Shown here: in pieces, positions 13,116 through 23,756 of the stretch
How positions within the stretch are numbered: the first letter of the stretch is position 1
How the letters are laid out: each line of letters opens with the position of its first letter
Source of the DNA: Juglans regia
Taxonomy: Eukaryota; Streptophyta; Magnoliopsida; Fagales; Juglandaceae
DNA: 64,000 bases
NCBI RefSeq assembly: GCF_001411555.2
Contig: NW_023361359.1
Location: 124,001 to 188,000, forward strand
Direction: 5' to 3'
Translations under genes and position numbers: made by a program
Notes under the pieces: model-generated
Database searches by the model: none
The model's input: the letters and a program-made list of their open reading frames with translations, nothing else
What the model was told of the DNA's origin: nothing

Positions 13116-13213
13116 GCAGCCTTACGTGAAACTGGAACAGATCCTATCAGAAGTTGAAAACTCAAGAAGAGTTTTGAAGAAGTCCGCAGCATTTCTCGGA
13201 GTCATAATATTGA

Positions 13214-13929
13214 TATACTTCTCTCAAGTATAAAAGAAGCCCTAATATTTTCCTGATTCCTACATACAAAATACCTAATTTTTAGGACTTAGATTGGTAG
13301 CCATGTACATGCTTTAGGAGTCATACTTTAGATATCCTTATTATACAAATTTGTAACCTTTTAAGATAGCTTTCCAACACATCAAGAATCACATCAATCG
13401 GATGTGTGAGTGAAAAGTTTTGATAAAAAATACTAAGGTATGTCTAGGTTGTCTCATAGTGCGTTTCGGACTTGGACTTCTTGCGGTTTCCTTTTGTGAT
13501 TTCTTTTTTTTTTCTTGATACAAATTACTCTCAAATCCACCTTATTTGAAGCTATCCTATATTTGATATTTTAGAAAGTTATCCCAACGTTGAAGTCTTC
13601 TCATGTTGAAGCATCTTTGCTTTATTGAAAGTCAATCCACATTGAAAATGAAGAGTCTTTATTACTTGAAAGTCTTGCTCAATTCAAAAGTCATGCTTCG
13701 TTGAAAACTCTTGGAAATTATTCCGATTCAAAAATTCCTTTGAATTTGACTGGGCTTTAGCTCTCTCTTTTATGGATTCTAAAATTGAACATAAAAATAT
13801 GCTTAGAAATATCTAAAATAAATAGAGCCTAAGTTCAAAAATACAAATTAATTTCTATGATTTCTATTCACATTTTATGATTTTAGTCCAATAATAGGCT
13901 ATTTACAGTGCAATTTTGTACACTCATTA
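13214..13929 (-). mobile_element. Athila-like solo LTR, proximal part
   Basis: This holds the start of the LTR in minus-strand sense: TAATGAGTGTACAAAATTG from 13929, a decayed TG start. Part of it (13215-13500) recurs at 15530-15810 in the same orientation and at 19549-19805 inverted. Part (13741-13914) recurs at 1-174. Together with 6545-7309 it makes an LTR of about 1.5 kb. It interrupts the integrase gene, whose reading frame continues on both sides. Confidence 0.7.
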
Positions 13930-13934
13930 GGGTC

Positions 13935-15525
13935 GGTCTACCTAGACCGAAATTTTTCTGGGTGCTTGTGAAGTCTAGAATCATAGAAGTATACTTGGTC
14001 ATTAGGGTCAAACATCTTCCTAAGAATATCTTTTATCATGAAACGCTTTCCTTTTAGCCTTATAGATTTTAGAGCTCTCATAAGCATCATTTCTCAACTC
14101 TTTTAACTCGGTCAACTGAAACTTTCTAAGCTTACCTGTCTCTCCTAGGTCAAAAGTAAAATGCTTGATGGCTCAATAAGCTTGATGCTCGAGCTCTACA
14201 GGTAGTTGGCAAGGCTTTCCAAAAACAAGCCTATAAGGTGACATGCTTAAGGGAGTTTTGAGAGCTGTATGGTAGGCCTAAAGTGAATCAACTAGTCTTA
14301 AAAATCAATCTTTGCGACCAGGGTTTATTGTTTTCTCTAGAATTTGCTTCATTTCCCTATTGGCCAGCTCTACTTGTCCACTAGTTTGGGGATGATAAGC
14401 AGCAGAAACTTTATGAACAACCCCATATTTTTTGAAAAGAGCCTCAAAAGAACATTACAAAAATGGGTGCCTCAGTCACTAATGATAGCGCAAGGTGTAC
14501 CAAACCGAGATAACACATTTTCTTTAAGAAATTTTATCACCGTCTTGTTCTCATTAGTCCTAGAAGTTGCTGCTTCTATCCCTTTAGACTCATAATCTAT
14601 GGCCACAATTATGTAAACATACCCAAAGGAAGGTGGAAAGGGTCCTATAAAGTCTATGCCCCACCAGTCAAAGATTTCTACAACTAAGATCAGGTTCAAA
14701 GGAATCATATTGCACCAAGACAAGGATCCTAACTTTTTGCATCTATCACAAGAACGACAATAAGCATTAGTGTTAGGAAATAAGGTAAGCCAATAAAATC
14801 CATGTTGCAAGATTTTTGAAGCGATTTTATTCCTAGAAAAATGGCCCCTAGAAGCTTGAGAATGACAAAATTCTACGACGCTAGCAATCTCCTCATCAGG
14901 GATGCAATGCCTTATAATTTAGTTAGAGAAATATTTGAAAATAAAAGGTTCATCCCAATAGAAATTACGTACCTTATGGAAGAATTTCCTTTTGTCTTGT
15001 GCGCTCCAATCTACCGGTATCTCATCTGCAACCAAATAATTCACAATATGAGCAAACCATGACAAAGAAGTAATGGAGAATAAATGTTTATATGGGAAAT
15101 CATCTCAAATTGGCATGTCATTGGTGTTGTCCATAAAAGTAAGTCTTGAGATGTGGTCAGCCTTTACATTCTCCATGCCTTTTTTATCCTTGATTCTTAT
15201 ATGAAATTCTTGCGAAAGCAAAATTCACCTAATCAATCGCGCATTTGCATCCTTCTTTGTGAGAAGGTACTTAAGAGCAGCATGGTTAGTAAAAATAGTG
15301 ATGAGTGAACCAATCAAGTAAGTATGGAATTTGTCCAAAGTAAAGACTACAGATAATAATTCCTTTTCCGTAGTAGAGTAATTCATTTGTGCACTATTCA
15401 AGGTTTTACTAGCGTAGTAAATGGCAAAAGGTTTCCCTTCCCTTCGATGTCTAAGGATGGCACCTACAGCATAATCACTAGCATATTCTCACATAATCTC
15501 AAAAGTAAGGTTCCAGTTTGGAGGT
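13935..15525 (-). pseudogene. RNase H and integrase, Athila-like Ty3/gypsy pol
   Basis: This is the 3' half of a pol polyprotein. From 15525 leftwards it reads RNase H (YYASKTLNSAQMNYSTTEKE, FTNHAALKYLL, KDANARLIR), then the integrase zinc region (SCDRCKK near 14740), the catalytic core (WWGIDFIGPFPPSFG, RFGTPCAIISD) and a later part ([26 protein letters not shown]). It ends at the break with the solo LTR at 13935 and would continue into 6544-6377. Several in-frame stops of mixed type (TAG, TGA, TAA) are present. The longest open piece is 14472-14810. Reverse transcriptase is missing upstream, where an LTR scrap lies instead. Confidence 0.85.
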
Positions 15526-15529
15526 TGTA

Positions 15530-15810
15530 ATATGCTTCACTAGGATATAAAAGAAACCCTAATGTTTTCTTGATTCTCGCATAAAAAATCACCTAACTTT
15601 TAGAACCTAGATTAACAACTATGTACATGCTTCAAGAGTCAGAATTTTGACATCCTTATCATATACAAATTTGTAGCCCTTTAAGATAGCTTTCCAACAC
15701 ATCAAGAATCACATCAATCAGATATGTAAGTGGAAAGTTATGATCAAAACACTAACGTATGTCCAGGTTGTCTCCTACTGCGTTTTTGACTTGGACTTCT
15801 TGTACATACC
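15530..15810 (-). mobile_element. Athila-like LTR fragment
   Basis: About 280 bases repeat 13215-13500 in the same orientation, from GGATATAAAAGAAACCC to the CTTGGAC-like end. It sits between the gag 3' end and RNase H of the minus-strand element, where protease and reverse transcriptase would be expected. It probably marks an internal deletion or an insertion followed by deletion. No target duplication is visible. Confidence 0.6.
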
Positions 15811-15811
15811 T

Positions 15812-16217
15812 AAGACATTACATCATTCCTCATACATTCTCCTCATTTCAGCAAATGTGGGGCACTCTTGAGCTAGGTGATTTACTCAACTACACACAAA
15901 ACATGGTCCAAAAGACTCTACATAAGTAGTCATGTCTGTTGGCTTTAAATCCTTAGTTTTTAACACCTCTAACTCCCTAGTAAGCATCTCCCCCTTACCT
16001 TTTAGGTTATCCTCTTCCCTAAGATGGTAAGTTCTACTACTATTAGGATTTCCAGCAAATAGTGACCTATTTGTACTCTCAGTAGCGCTAGGTCCGATCC
16101 AAGTGTGAGCTTTTTCAGCTAGCTTATTGAGATATTCTATAGTCTCATCTAGATTTGTTTGCAAAAATTCACCATTACACATCACCTCTATGAATTGGCG
16201 CTCTCTAGGTGTAAGTC
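15812..16217 (-). pseudogene. Gag, C-terminal part with zinc knuckle, Athila-like
   Basis: Gag forms the virus-like particle. The minus strand reads LTPRERQFIEVMCNGEF at the right edge, a helical stretch (DETIEYLNKLAEKAH), YHLREEDNLKGKGEMLTREL, and then a knuckle CFVC-X4-HLAQEC (near 15885-15840) fitting C-X2-C-X4-H-X4-C with one stop inside. The frame continues on the far side of solo LTR Q at 18742-19475, where the preceding residues are encoded. The AAGTC at the edge (16213-16217) is the duplicated target site. Confidence 0.8.
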
Positions 16218-16602
16218 TGTAACATACTAGTCATAGATTTAGGGTATATAAGTAAATCTCTTAGTTATATTTTTTTTCTTTTTCTATTTTTATTATTTTT
16301 ATAATCTTATCAGATTTTATATTTATTAATTTTAACAATTACTATTATAATTTTGTTGAATTTACTAGAGTTTTGTTTTATTATTAATTCTAATAATTGT
16401 TACTAGATTTTATTAGATTTTAGAGTTTTGGTTTGAATTTAAATTTTGTTTCTTCCTATCCCCACCCGCAAGCATCATCCCTATCTATCAAATTTGTAAT
16501 CCTAACCTCATATTCATCCTCATCCCTAGTTTAGTAAATCCAAGTCCTAATAGGAGACCAACTCACATTAGACAAATCCTACCATATATCCTCCCCATCA
16601 TC

Positions 16603-16610
16603 TATAAAAT
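16603..16610 (+). promoter_or_regulatory. TATA box of LTR Q
   Basis: TATAAAAT lies about 385 bases inside the LTR, with a CT-rich leader-like sequence beginning soon after. Position and context fit an LTR promoter. No transcript evidence is available. Confidence 0.5.
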
Positions 16611-16890
16611 CCCACAAAAAAACTCTGTTTTAAACACACGAAAGTACGAAGAACTCACTTGCGCCTTTTATACTCTGTCCAGCAACCACCGCAGCAGACC
16701 ACCCTCTCCTCGGCCACAGAAACCGCCGACCTCCACCAACCCATTGCACCCACTCCATCCCAGAAACCAATCGCATTGCCACCCTTCTCTCTCCCTCTCT
16801 CGGCGTCGCACCTCCTTGCCCAGAGAAACCATTGTGTCGCCCACCCACCTCTAGCCACCCAGAGCCGCCACACATCATTCCTCCCTCTCG

Positions 16891-18513
16891 GTAAGTTTTT
16901 CCCTACATCCGCCATTCTCTCTCTCTCTCTCTCTCTCTTATTTTCGGTCTAACAGTTTCTCTTTCTAATACTCTCTTTCTCACTGTGTCGCACCACCATA
17001 CTCAGAGGAACCTTCGGTTGTGCCGTCGTGACCCTCGCTAGCCACCAAGACCACCATCATAGTGGCCTTCTCCCTCTCTCAGAGAGTTCCTCTCTTATCG
17101 CACGACCATCCCTCATTATCTTGTCCAGTGTATTTTAATCTTTAGATCTAGGCCCTTATGGCCAAGTGCGTGTACTGGGCTTATTTAGATGAACTTGTGT
17201 TTTATAATTATTATGAGTCATGTTTCAACTTTTACATATTCTAATGATGTTTAAATGGACTTGTATTTTAAATTGGGCTTGATCTTATTTTATTTCAACA
17301 ACAGTTTTATAATTTTATTGGGCTTAATATTTTAAAGGTCAGTTTTTAATTAAATAAATATATTAGTCAAAGGCTATTTTTATAAGGAAGTGTTTAAAGA
17401 ATTTGAAATATATTTTAAAGTATATTATTGAGCCTAATATTTTGTTAATATTCCTTTGCCTATTTAGTAGAATTTTAATAAAATTATTATGTTAAGAATA
17501 TTTAAACAATATTAGTATTTATTAGGTTTCTTATAAGATTTAATAATTATGTTAAGAAAGGAAACTTATTTTAAGAATTGAAGTTTTATGACTTATTTTA
17601 AAATAACTCAAGTATTTTACTAAATTATAACGTGTTATTAGTATTTAGATAATTTAAATACCTTTATTGATTATGGTGTTAAACAAAAGATTTATTTGAC
17701 TATCTTTTAGATTGTGAATTTAATTTAGTAGGATATTAGTAAATATTGTTCCCAAACAGATTTAGTGATAGTTATTATTGCATATAGGTGTCGAGTTACG
17801 AACTGATATTCAAGAAGAAGCGCAACGAGGTAAGTAATTTGATCACAAATTAGGATCATCACAGTTCAGCTTATATATAAGTATTATTTAAGCCAGTTCA
17901 TTGCTAGCCATTATTTATGCACCACTCATGTCATATGCAAACATGTCATCCAGCATAGCATACGATTATGTCATTCTGCATCATGTTCAAATTCAGAAAT
18001 TATAATTATGTATGTAATATGTCATGCATCTCATGTGTATAAGACACATAAGCTATCTTAAGTTCAAGTGCAAGAAAAGATAAGATCAGTTAATTAGATG
18101 ACCATTCAGATGCATGGTACCAATGCAGTTTAGTTTTAGGATGGATGTACAAGCCACGAACTCAAGTGTGGTCCACCATAGTATGCCAGAATACTATCAG
18201 CGACTCCCCACGCGGCTGTGGGACGTGGGGTCAGAGCACAACCTCGCACATAGGGTTAAGTGTGTTGGCCAGTCAGATAAATCAGTTAGATCAGTCAATT
18301 AATTCAGTTAAATCAGTCATGCATAGCATAAACATTAGTATGGACAGTCATGAATTTAAACTCTCAGCTTGAAAACTTTTATGAAAACCGTATGTTTATT
18401 ATGTTTACATTGTGATGGATTTCTTGCTGAGTCTTCGACTCATTTTAGTTTTTTTTTATGTTTTTAACCACCCAGGTGAGGATAATGAATACGAGCAGGC
18501 AGGCCAGGATTAG
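16891..18513 (+). other. Putative two-intron unit in LTR Q
   Basis: A donor CG|GTAAGT at 16891 and an acceptor CATATAG ending 17787 would remove intron 1. A 42-base exon (17788-17829) ends CGAG before GTAAGT at 17830. A pyrimidine-rich acceptor ACCACCCAG ends at 18475. If spliced this way, the open frame before 16890 continues in phase through the 42-base exon to an acidic tail (GEDNEYEQAGQD) and TAG at 18511-18513. The upstream frame has no ATG. The hairpin TGAGTCTTCGACTCA is at 18428-18442, 33 bases before the acceptor. Confidence 0.45.
16915..16938 (+). repeat. (CT)n microsatellite
   Basis: About twelve CT units lie just downstream of the first GTAAGT of LTR Q. Confidence 0.9.
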
Positions 18514-18741
18514 AAGGAGTAGTTAATTTTAGTCTCAGACTTTCTATAATAAAATTTTCTTTTATGACATGAATTTATTCAGTTTATTCATTTAATTTTT
18601 TTTGGAAGACATTTTATTAGACCTTTTTTCTACAAAATAAATTTCTAATTTCATTTATGAAATATGAGATCTCTTGTCGGGTTTATTTTTATGAAAAATA
18701 CGTGACACTCCTAGCCTACGGGAATGTGGTGTTACAAAGTC

Positions 18742-19475
18742 CCTCATAGAAATAAATAACTAAGTGTTAGTTCTCATACCCATGGTGAGGACACATACTC
18801 AACAGCTCCTTAAACATCTCCCAAGCCTGATGCAAAGTCTCACTATCCTTTTGTGCAAAAGTGGAGATCTGCCTCTTCAAAGCATTGGTCTTATGTTGGA
18901 GAAAGTATTTGTTAAAGTAAACCTGTGTCATCTCATTCAATGATCCTATTAATCATGGTCTTGGTAAGTACAACCAGCTCTTTGCTCTATCCTTCAAAGA
19001 GAAAGGAAATAATTTAAGTCTCCCAACATCATCTGTAGCATTATGACTATGAAAAGTCACAACTACTTCCTCGAACTCCCTAATGTGCAAATAATTATTT
19101 TCATTCTCTAAACCATGAAAAGTGGAAAGTAGTTGTATCATGCCTGTTTTAAAATCAAATTGACAAGTGTTAGCTGGAAACATGATGCATAATGGTGTGG
19201 CTATGCGTGTAGAGTGAAGGTAATCCTGAAGAGTTCTAGTGGGTTGATCTTTGTGTTCACTCATTTCTTCGTGACTAGATAGATTTTCAAATAAAGGATT
19301 TAAAAAATGTGATCCTGACTCTAGCACAGGACATGCCTACAAGTAAATCTACCCAAGGAGTCTCTATATCTGTGTGTGCAAGATAACAAAATACTAAAAA
19401 CTAAAAACTAAAAACTAAAAATACTATGAAAAAAATAATAATAATAATGCAGCAAGCTAAAAGAGGGAACGAAGT
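18742..19475 (-). pseudogene. Gag, N-terminal part, Athila-like
   Basis: On the minus strand the frame contains MSEHKDQPTRTLQDYLHS, FDFKTGMIQLLSTFHGL, HIREFEEVVVTFHS, LKLFPFSLKDRAKSWLY and LKRQISTFAQKDSETLHQAW, the typical N-terminal capsid region of Athila-like gag. The longest open part is 18953-19327. The frame breaks at a TGA just beyond it and again nearer LTR Q. It continues on the other side of LTR Q at 15812-16217. A plus-strand copy of the first part lies at 20836-21180. Confidence 0.8.
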
Positions 19476-19532
19476 TACCTCCTTTACAAACTGCTGAAGT
19501 AAATTATGCCTTGTATCTATACTTGCGTCGTA

Positions 19533-19549
19533 CTCCCCGACAACAACAT
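19533..19549 (-). other. Decayed primer-binding site next to minus-strand gag
   Basis: On the minus strand this reads ATGTTGTTGTCGGGGAG, aligned with the tRNA-Asp-complementary site TGGCGCCGTTGCCGGGGA used by Athila elements. Most differences are C to T, as expected from deamination of methylated cytosine. The gag leader after it matches the leader after the plus-strand PBS at 20685. Confidence 0.5.
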
Positions 19550-20679
19550 GGATATACATTAGTGTTTTGATCATAACTTTTCACTCACACATCCAATTGA
19601 TATGATTCTTGATGCTTTGGAAAGCTATCTTAAATGGCTACAAATTTGTAGCAGATAAGGATGTCCAAATTATGATTCTTGAAGTACGTACATGGCTGCT
19701 AATCTAAGTCCTAAAAGTTAGGCGATTGTTATGCAGGAATCAGGAAAACATTAGGGTTTCTTTTATACCCTAGATAAGCATACCATTGAGAGAGCATTGA
19801 AGGCAGGTGGCACAGTTCTAGAGAAGATAAAAGTGGTTGGTTTAGGGCACAAGAAGAAATACAAAATTCTCATCTCATCTCATCTTTTCATTACACTTTT
19901 TACAAATCCTCATACAAAATATAATAAACAATTCAACTTTTTTCAAATCCGAAAACAATAATAATATTAAAACATAATATTTTAAACTTTCAAACAAAAC
20001 ACAAAATTCTCATCTCACCCCCCAAACCTTGGGTAAAGCTTAGGGTAGAAATCGATTGGTGAAAATATTTTTACTTTATTTCAATTCACAAATTAAGCTT
20101 TATTGTTTAAGATTCTAGGATTGAATTCTCTATTTTTTTTGGATATTATAAGTTTGAGACAATTATATTAAATCTTGCTAATGGTTTGTTGAGCTATAGG
20201 ATTATAAATATATGATTGTGACTTAAATAAGTTTTTCATGCCATTGATGTGATCTTTGCTATAGTATTGTTTGTGAATATAGTGTCGTCTCTAGATCTGA
20301 TATTCATTTTTATGTATGAAAACTGTGGTTTGTAAAGGGGGAATAGATTCTAGAATTAAATTTGAGAAAGTAGATGAATATAATATCATATCTTCCATTT
20401 GAAAATTTTGTGTTATAATTCTTAATTCTGTATATTGTTTTGGATTGCAAAAGTCAGAGTATTGGATTCGGTTGATGGAAGCCCGAAGGTTTACTTGCCG
20501 TTTTACCCATGCCCTAATCTCATTTTAATTGTGTGCTTTAGGTAGAATTTTCATATTCTTGTCAGATTGTCATTTAATCTTTTCCCTTAAACTTGCATCT
20601 TGTAGTGTTTCTTTCGACTCCCTGTGAATCGACACCTTGAACTATACTATACCACCGTGTAATAGTTTGGGCATAATCA
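19549..20679 (+). mobile_element. Athila-like 5' LTR, 5'-truncated, plus strand
   Basis: The end at 20679 (CATAATCA) is followed after five bases by a PBS, so the LTR reads on the plus strand. It is the reverse complement of 6545-7309 plus 13214-13500 and lacks the first 430 or so bases of the LTR. The truncated left edge abuts the decayed PBS of the minus-strand gag, giving a head-to-head arrangement. A small repeat (19861-20017) is inserted within it. Confidence 0.65.
19861..20017. mobile_element. Small non-autonomous repeat (MITE-like)
   Basis: An AT-rich block is bounded by the same 17 bases, ACAAAATTCTCATCTCA, at 19861-19877 and 20001-20017. It is absent from the corresponding part of the LTR copy at 6545-7309. 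The CTCATCTCATCTCATC ends and the ACAATAATAATATT centre resemble a short repeat I remember as abundant in walnut-family genomes. That is recollection. Whether the repeated 17-mer is a terminal repeat or a target duplication cannot be decided here. Confidence 0.4.
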
Positions 20680-20684
20680 AATTT

Positions 20685-20702
20685 TGGCACCGTTGCCAGG
20701 GA
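20685..20702 (+). other. Primer-binding site, complementary to tRNA-Asp
   Basis: TGGCACCGTTGCCAGGGA differs at two positions from TGGCGCCGTTGCCGGGGA, the complement of the 3' end of plant tRNA-Asp, which is the minus-strand primer site typical of Athila-like elements. It lies five bases after the LTR end and before the gag frame. Confidence 0.75.
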
Positions 20703-20835
20703 GTACAGTGCAAGAATCAATACAATGCGTAATTTACTTCAGTAGTTTGTAAATGCAATAACTTCATTCCCTCTTTTAGCTTGCATTATTATTATTATTA
20801 TTTTTTCTTTCTTTTCATAGTGTATTTTTAGTATT

Positions 20836-21180
20836 TTGTTATCTTGCATGCACAAATATAGAGACGCCTTGGGTAGATTTGCTTGTAGGCCTGTGCTAGA
20901 GTCAGAATCAAATTCTTTAAATCTTTTATTTGAAAAATTTGAAAATCCATATAGTCCCAAAGAAATGAGTGAACACGAAAATCAACCCACTAGAACTCTT
21001 CAGGATTACCTCCACCCTACATGCACAACAACACCATCATGCATCATTTTTTCAGCTAATACTCATACACTTAATTTTAAAACAGGCATGATACAACTAC
21101 TTCCCCACCTTTCATGGTTTAAAGAATAAAAATCCTTATTGCACATTAGGAAGTTTGAGGAAGTAGTTGCGACTTTTGAT
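20836..21180 (+). pseudogene. Gag N-terminal fragment, Athila-like, plus strand
   Basis: The plus strand encodes MSEHENQPTRTLQDYLHP, IIFSANTHTLNFKTGMIQLL and, after a frame break near 21120, a degenerate LRKFEEVVATF-like segment. The same residues appear in the minus-strand gag at 18953-19327, so the two are copies in opposite orientation. Homology stops at about 21180, where reverse transcriptase sequence of the opposite strand begins abruptly. Confidence 0.75.
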
Positions 21181-22520
21181 GGAAGCACATGTAAGCTTAC
21201 CAATTAGCATTTCAAAGGCCTCTTGGCAAGCTTTGGTCCACTCAAAATTGGTATCCTTAACTAGGAGGTTACATAATGGTCTAGACAAAGTAGAAAAATT
21301 CAGTATAAACCTCCTATAGAAACCGGCATGGCTAAGGAAAGGTCTAACATCCTTAACAATCTTAGGCAAGAGAAGCTTAGAGATTAGTTCAATCTTTGAT
21401 TGGTCTACCTATATTCCCTTAGGAGAGACAATATGACCTAGGACAATTCCTGAAGACACTATGAAATGACAATTTTCCCAATTTAAAAGAAATTATTTTT
21501 GTTCACACCAGGCCAAGACTGTTTTCAAATTCAGCAAACAAGAATCAAAGGAATCACCAAAAATAGTTAAATCAACCATAAAATTTTCCATGCAATTTTC
21601 AACCATATCACTAAAAACGCTCATCATGCAATGTTGGAAGGTGGATGGGGTGTTACACAAACCAAATGGCATAAGCCGGAATGCATAAGTCCCAAAAGGG
21701 CTTGCAAAGGTAGTCTTATCCTGGTCTTCTAAAGCAATTTCAATTTGATAATAACCAGAATAACTATCTAAGAAACAGTAGAAAGGATGACCAGCCACTC
21801 GCTCTAAGGTTTAGTCAATGAATGGCAACAGAAAATTATCTTTTCGGGTGACAGAGTTCAACTTCCTATAATCAATGCATATTCACCACCCAGTCACTGT
21901 CTTAGTAGGGACTAATTCACTTATCTCATTTTGTACTACAGTGATACCCGATTTCTTAGGAACCACTTGAGTAGGACTAACTCACTTACTGTCGGTAATT
22001 GAGTAAATAATACCTGCATCCAACAATTTTATTACCTCATTTTTCACAACTTCTTTCATGGTGGGGTTAAGCCTACGTTGGGGGTCTCTATGAGGGTTGG
22101 CTCCCTCTTCTACGTAAATCCTATGTGAGCAAATCAAAGGACTAATACTGTTTATATCAGCTATGGTCCAACCAAGTGCAGACTTATGCTCATTCAACAT
22201 TTTAAGAACTTTCTCACCTTGGATAGCACTTAATTCTAAAGAAATAATAACAAAAAATGTATCACCTGAACCTAAGAATGCGTGCTTAAGATCGTTGGGC
22301 AGCAACTTGAGCTCGAGTTTAGGCATTTTCACACTGATTGTTGCTATTTTTCAATCCTAGCTAGCAATTCTTCATACTTTGGCTGCCACGGTGACCCTCC
22401 ATAGTCCTACAATTTATCAGAAATAGCACAAATTTCAGAATTAACAAGAAAGTGTTCAACGGGATCCGGGTCCGTTGTCAAGACTTCTTCCTTTTGAATA
22501 AGTGCATCTATCAAGTAGGT
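21181..22520 (-). pseudogene. Reverse transcriptase, Athila-like Ty3/gypsy pol
   Basis: From 22520 leftwards a pre-RT region (MKMPKLELKLLPNDLKHAFL, GWTIADINSISPLICSHRI) is followed by the RT core: IYVEEGANPHRDPQRRLNP, MKEVVKNEVIKLLDAGIIY, CIDYRKLNSVTRKDNF, FCFLDSYSGYYQI-like and FGLCNTPSTFQ. The VDD catalytic box reads MVDLTIFG and lacks one aspartate. An FLSHAGFYRRFI connection region ends the piece. Open segments 21982-22332, 21493-21798 and 21136-21369 share one frame, separated by TGA and TAA stops. It is upstream of, and out of order with, the minus-strand gag, so it belongs to another Athila copy or a rearranged one. Confidence 0.85.
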
Positions 22521-22521
22521 T

Positions 22522-23756
22522 TGTTGGTGTAAATGTATAAGTGGTTGGCTAGGATTAGATGACTAGTGCCATGTGTCATGCATGTGTTGCACTATGAATC
22601 TAGACTTGATAGTGGACTAATGGGGAGAGATGAGTGTAGGGAAAACCAAGAGGTGGCTTGCATGCCTACCCTAGAGGAATTGTCACTTGTCAAGCATGCT
22701 AGAAGCCTTCTAGAAGAAACAAGGGACAAAATGGACCTAGGAAGACTAAAGGATTTTCGGCCAACCCTTTCCCACACTCCTTGGCCCATTGTTTTGGCCC
22801 AATTTTGAGTTCCAAGGTAGTTATTTTTGGAAAGGGGAGCCTAGGGAAGAGAAATGTGGTTTTTTTCTAGGAGATCTGCGTGGGAAATCGAAGGGGCACA
22901 AGAGATTTCGAATTTTTCAGATTTTGCCAAGTGTCAAACATGCAATAAGCTTCTAGAAGATTAGATGAAGAGACTTTTGCATCAACGGACTAATATACCC
23001 TTAGGATTTCAGCTACCACACTTCCAAGCACCTCTTCACTTGCCACTTGTCACTTAGGTTACAAAATAGATCAATGGCACATGAGGAGTCACCTTGGGAA
23101 GGAGCAATGGAAGATGAAGCAACAAGAGGGAAGGAGAAGAGTTGGGCGGCAATGGACAAGGCACATGCACACGCCCATGCCACGTGTCACCCATGCCAAA
23201 GGTTGGTTGTTGAGAAATGGAAGCTGCATGAGATGTTTTACAAAAGTACCCTTGAGGAAATATTCACTGGCTTAAGAAAAAGGAATGGCATAAAGGGAAA
23301 AATGAGGGGTTTCGACCAAGGGAGAGGAAACCCTACACACCACCCAAGTTGTCCCTTCCCAATGCAATCCCAAGTGGGATTCTACGAGTCTTTTCGGCAA
23401 AAGAGAAGGGGGAAGAAGAAACACTTGCCACTTGTCACCCATGCAAGGGTTTTGGAGGCAACCAAAGAGGAAAGTGAGGAGACCACTATAAAAAGCAGGG
23501 AGTACACACCTATGGCCTCTTCCCTTGCCATTTTTCAGAATTTGCATGAACTCTCACTTTCTCCACACAACCCTCACGTGCTCACTTTAAGATTCTTATA
23601 CTTTCTCACATTTTCTTTCAAACCAAACAAGGAATATTCCCTTTCAAGAGAACATCCTGCCACCTTAAAGGATAGACAAGGTAAGGCTCGGTTTTCTCTT
23701 AGTTTCTACACACACATATCACTTTTCTAACTGAAAATGAGATTCAAATCTCAAAG
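22522..23756 (+). mobile_element. LTR M1, 5' part, cut by element GYP2
   Basis: From about 22566 this matches the beginning of LTR M2 (28622 on): the shared CATGTGTCATGCATG start, the AGGTGGCTTGCATGCCTACC block and the final AATGAGAT(T/C)CAAATCTCA. A possible true start is TG at 22522, where reverse transcriptase similarity ends. It stops at 23756 where the GYP2 LTR begins, and the remainder is not in the window. It has a TATA box (23487-23494) and, after a CT-poor exon-like stretch, an AAG|GTAAGG donor near 23681. A 227-codon frame inside (23047-23730) has no recognisable feature. Confidence 0.6.
23487..23494 (+). promoter_or_regulatory. TATA box of LTR M1
   Basis: TATAAAAA in the context CACTATAAAAAGCAGGGAG matches a plant core promoter. 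M2 has TATAAAAG at the equivalent place (29546-29553). Confidence 0.5.

Larger units (their letters stand above)
7310..13213 (-). mobile_element. L1-type LINE, nearly full length, inactive
   Basis: Two minus-strand reading frames in the order ORF1 (DUF4283-type N-terminus plus zinc knuckle) and ORF2 (endonuclease, reverse transcriptase, zinc region, RNase H) define a plant L1-clade non-LTR retrotransposon. The 3' end carries an A-rich tail, seen as T-rich plus-strand sequence at 7311-7332. The element lies within an Athila LTR: sequence left of 7309 and right of 13214 is contiguous in the other LTR copy (19549-20679). A candidate short target duplication is ATACTCCC (7302-7309) against ATACTTCT (13214-13221). 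Ends are accurate to perhaps ten bases. Confidence 0.85.
16218..18736 (+). mobile_element. Solo LTR Q in the gag gene, exact target duplication
   Basis: The block begins TGTAACATACTAG and ends GTGGTGTTACA. It is flanked by AAGTC at 16213-16217 and 18737-18741. Gag coding sequence is continuous once it is removed. At 2519 bases with no internal genes it is a solo LTR. It contains a TATA box (16603-16610), a CT-rich and GC-rich exon-like part (16640-16890), a (CT)n run, an AT-rich middle, a GC module (18195-18260) and a hairpin with splice-like signals (18428-18513). Confidence 0.9.

Noticed and set aside
23047..23730. 227-codon plus-strand frame in LTR M1
   Set aside because: Low-complexity composition, overlaps a TATA box and leader, and is not open at the matching place in M2 (29150-29550).
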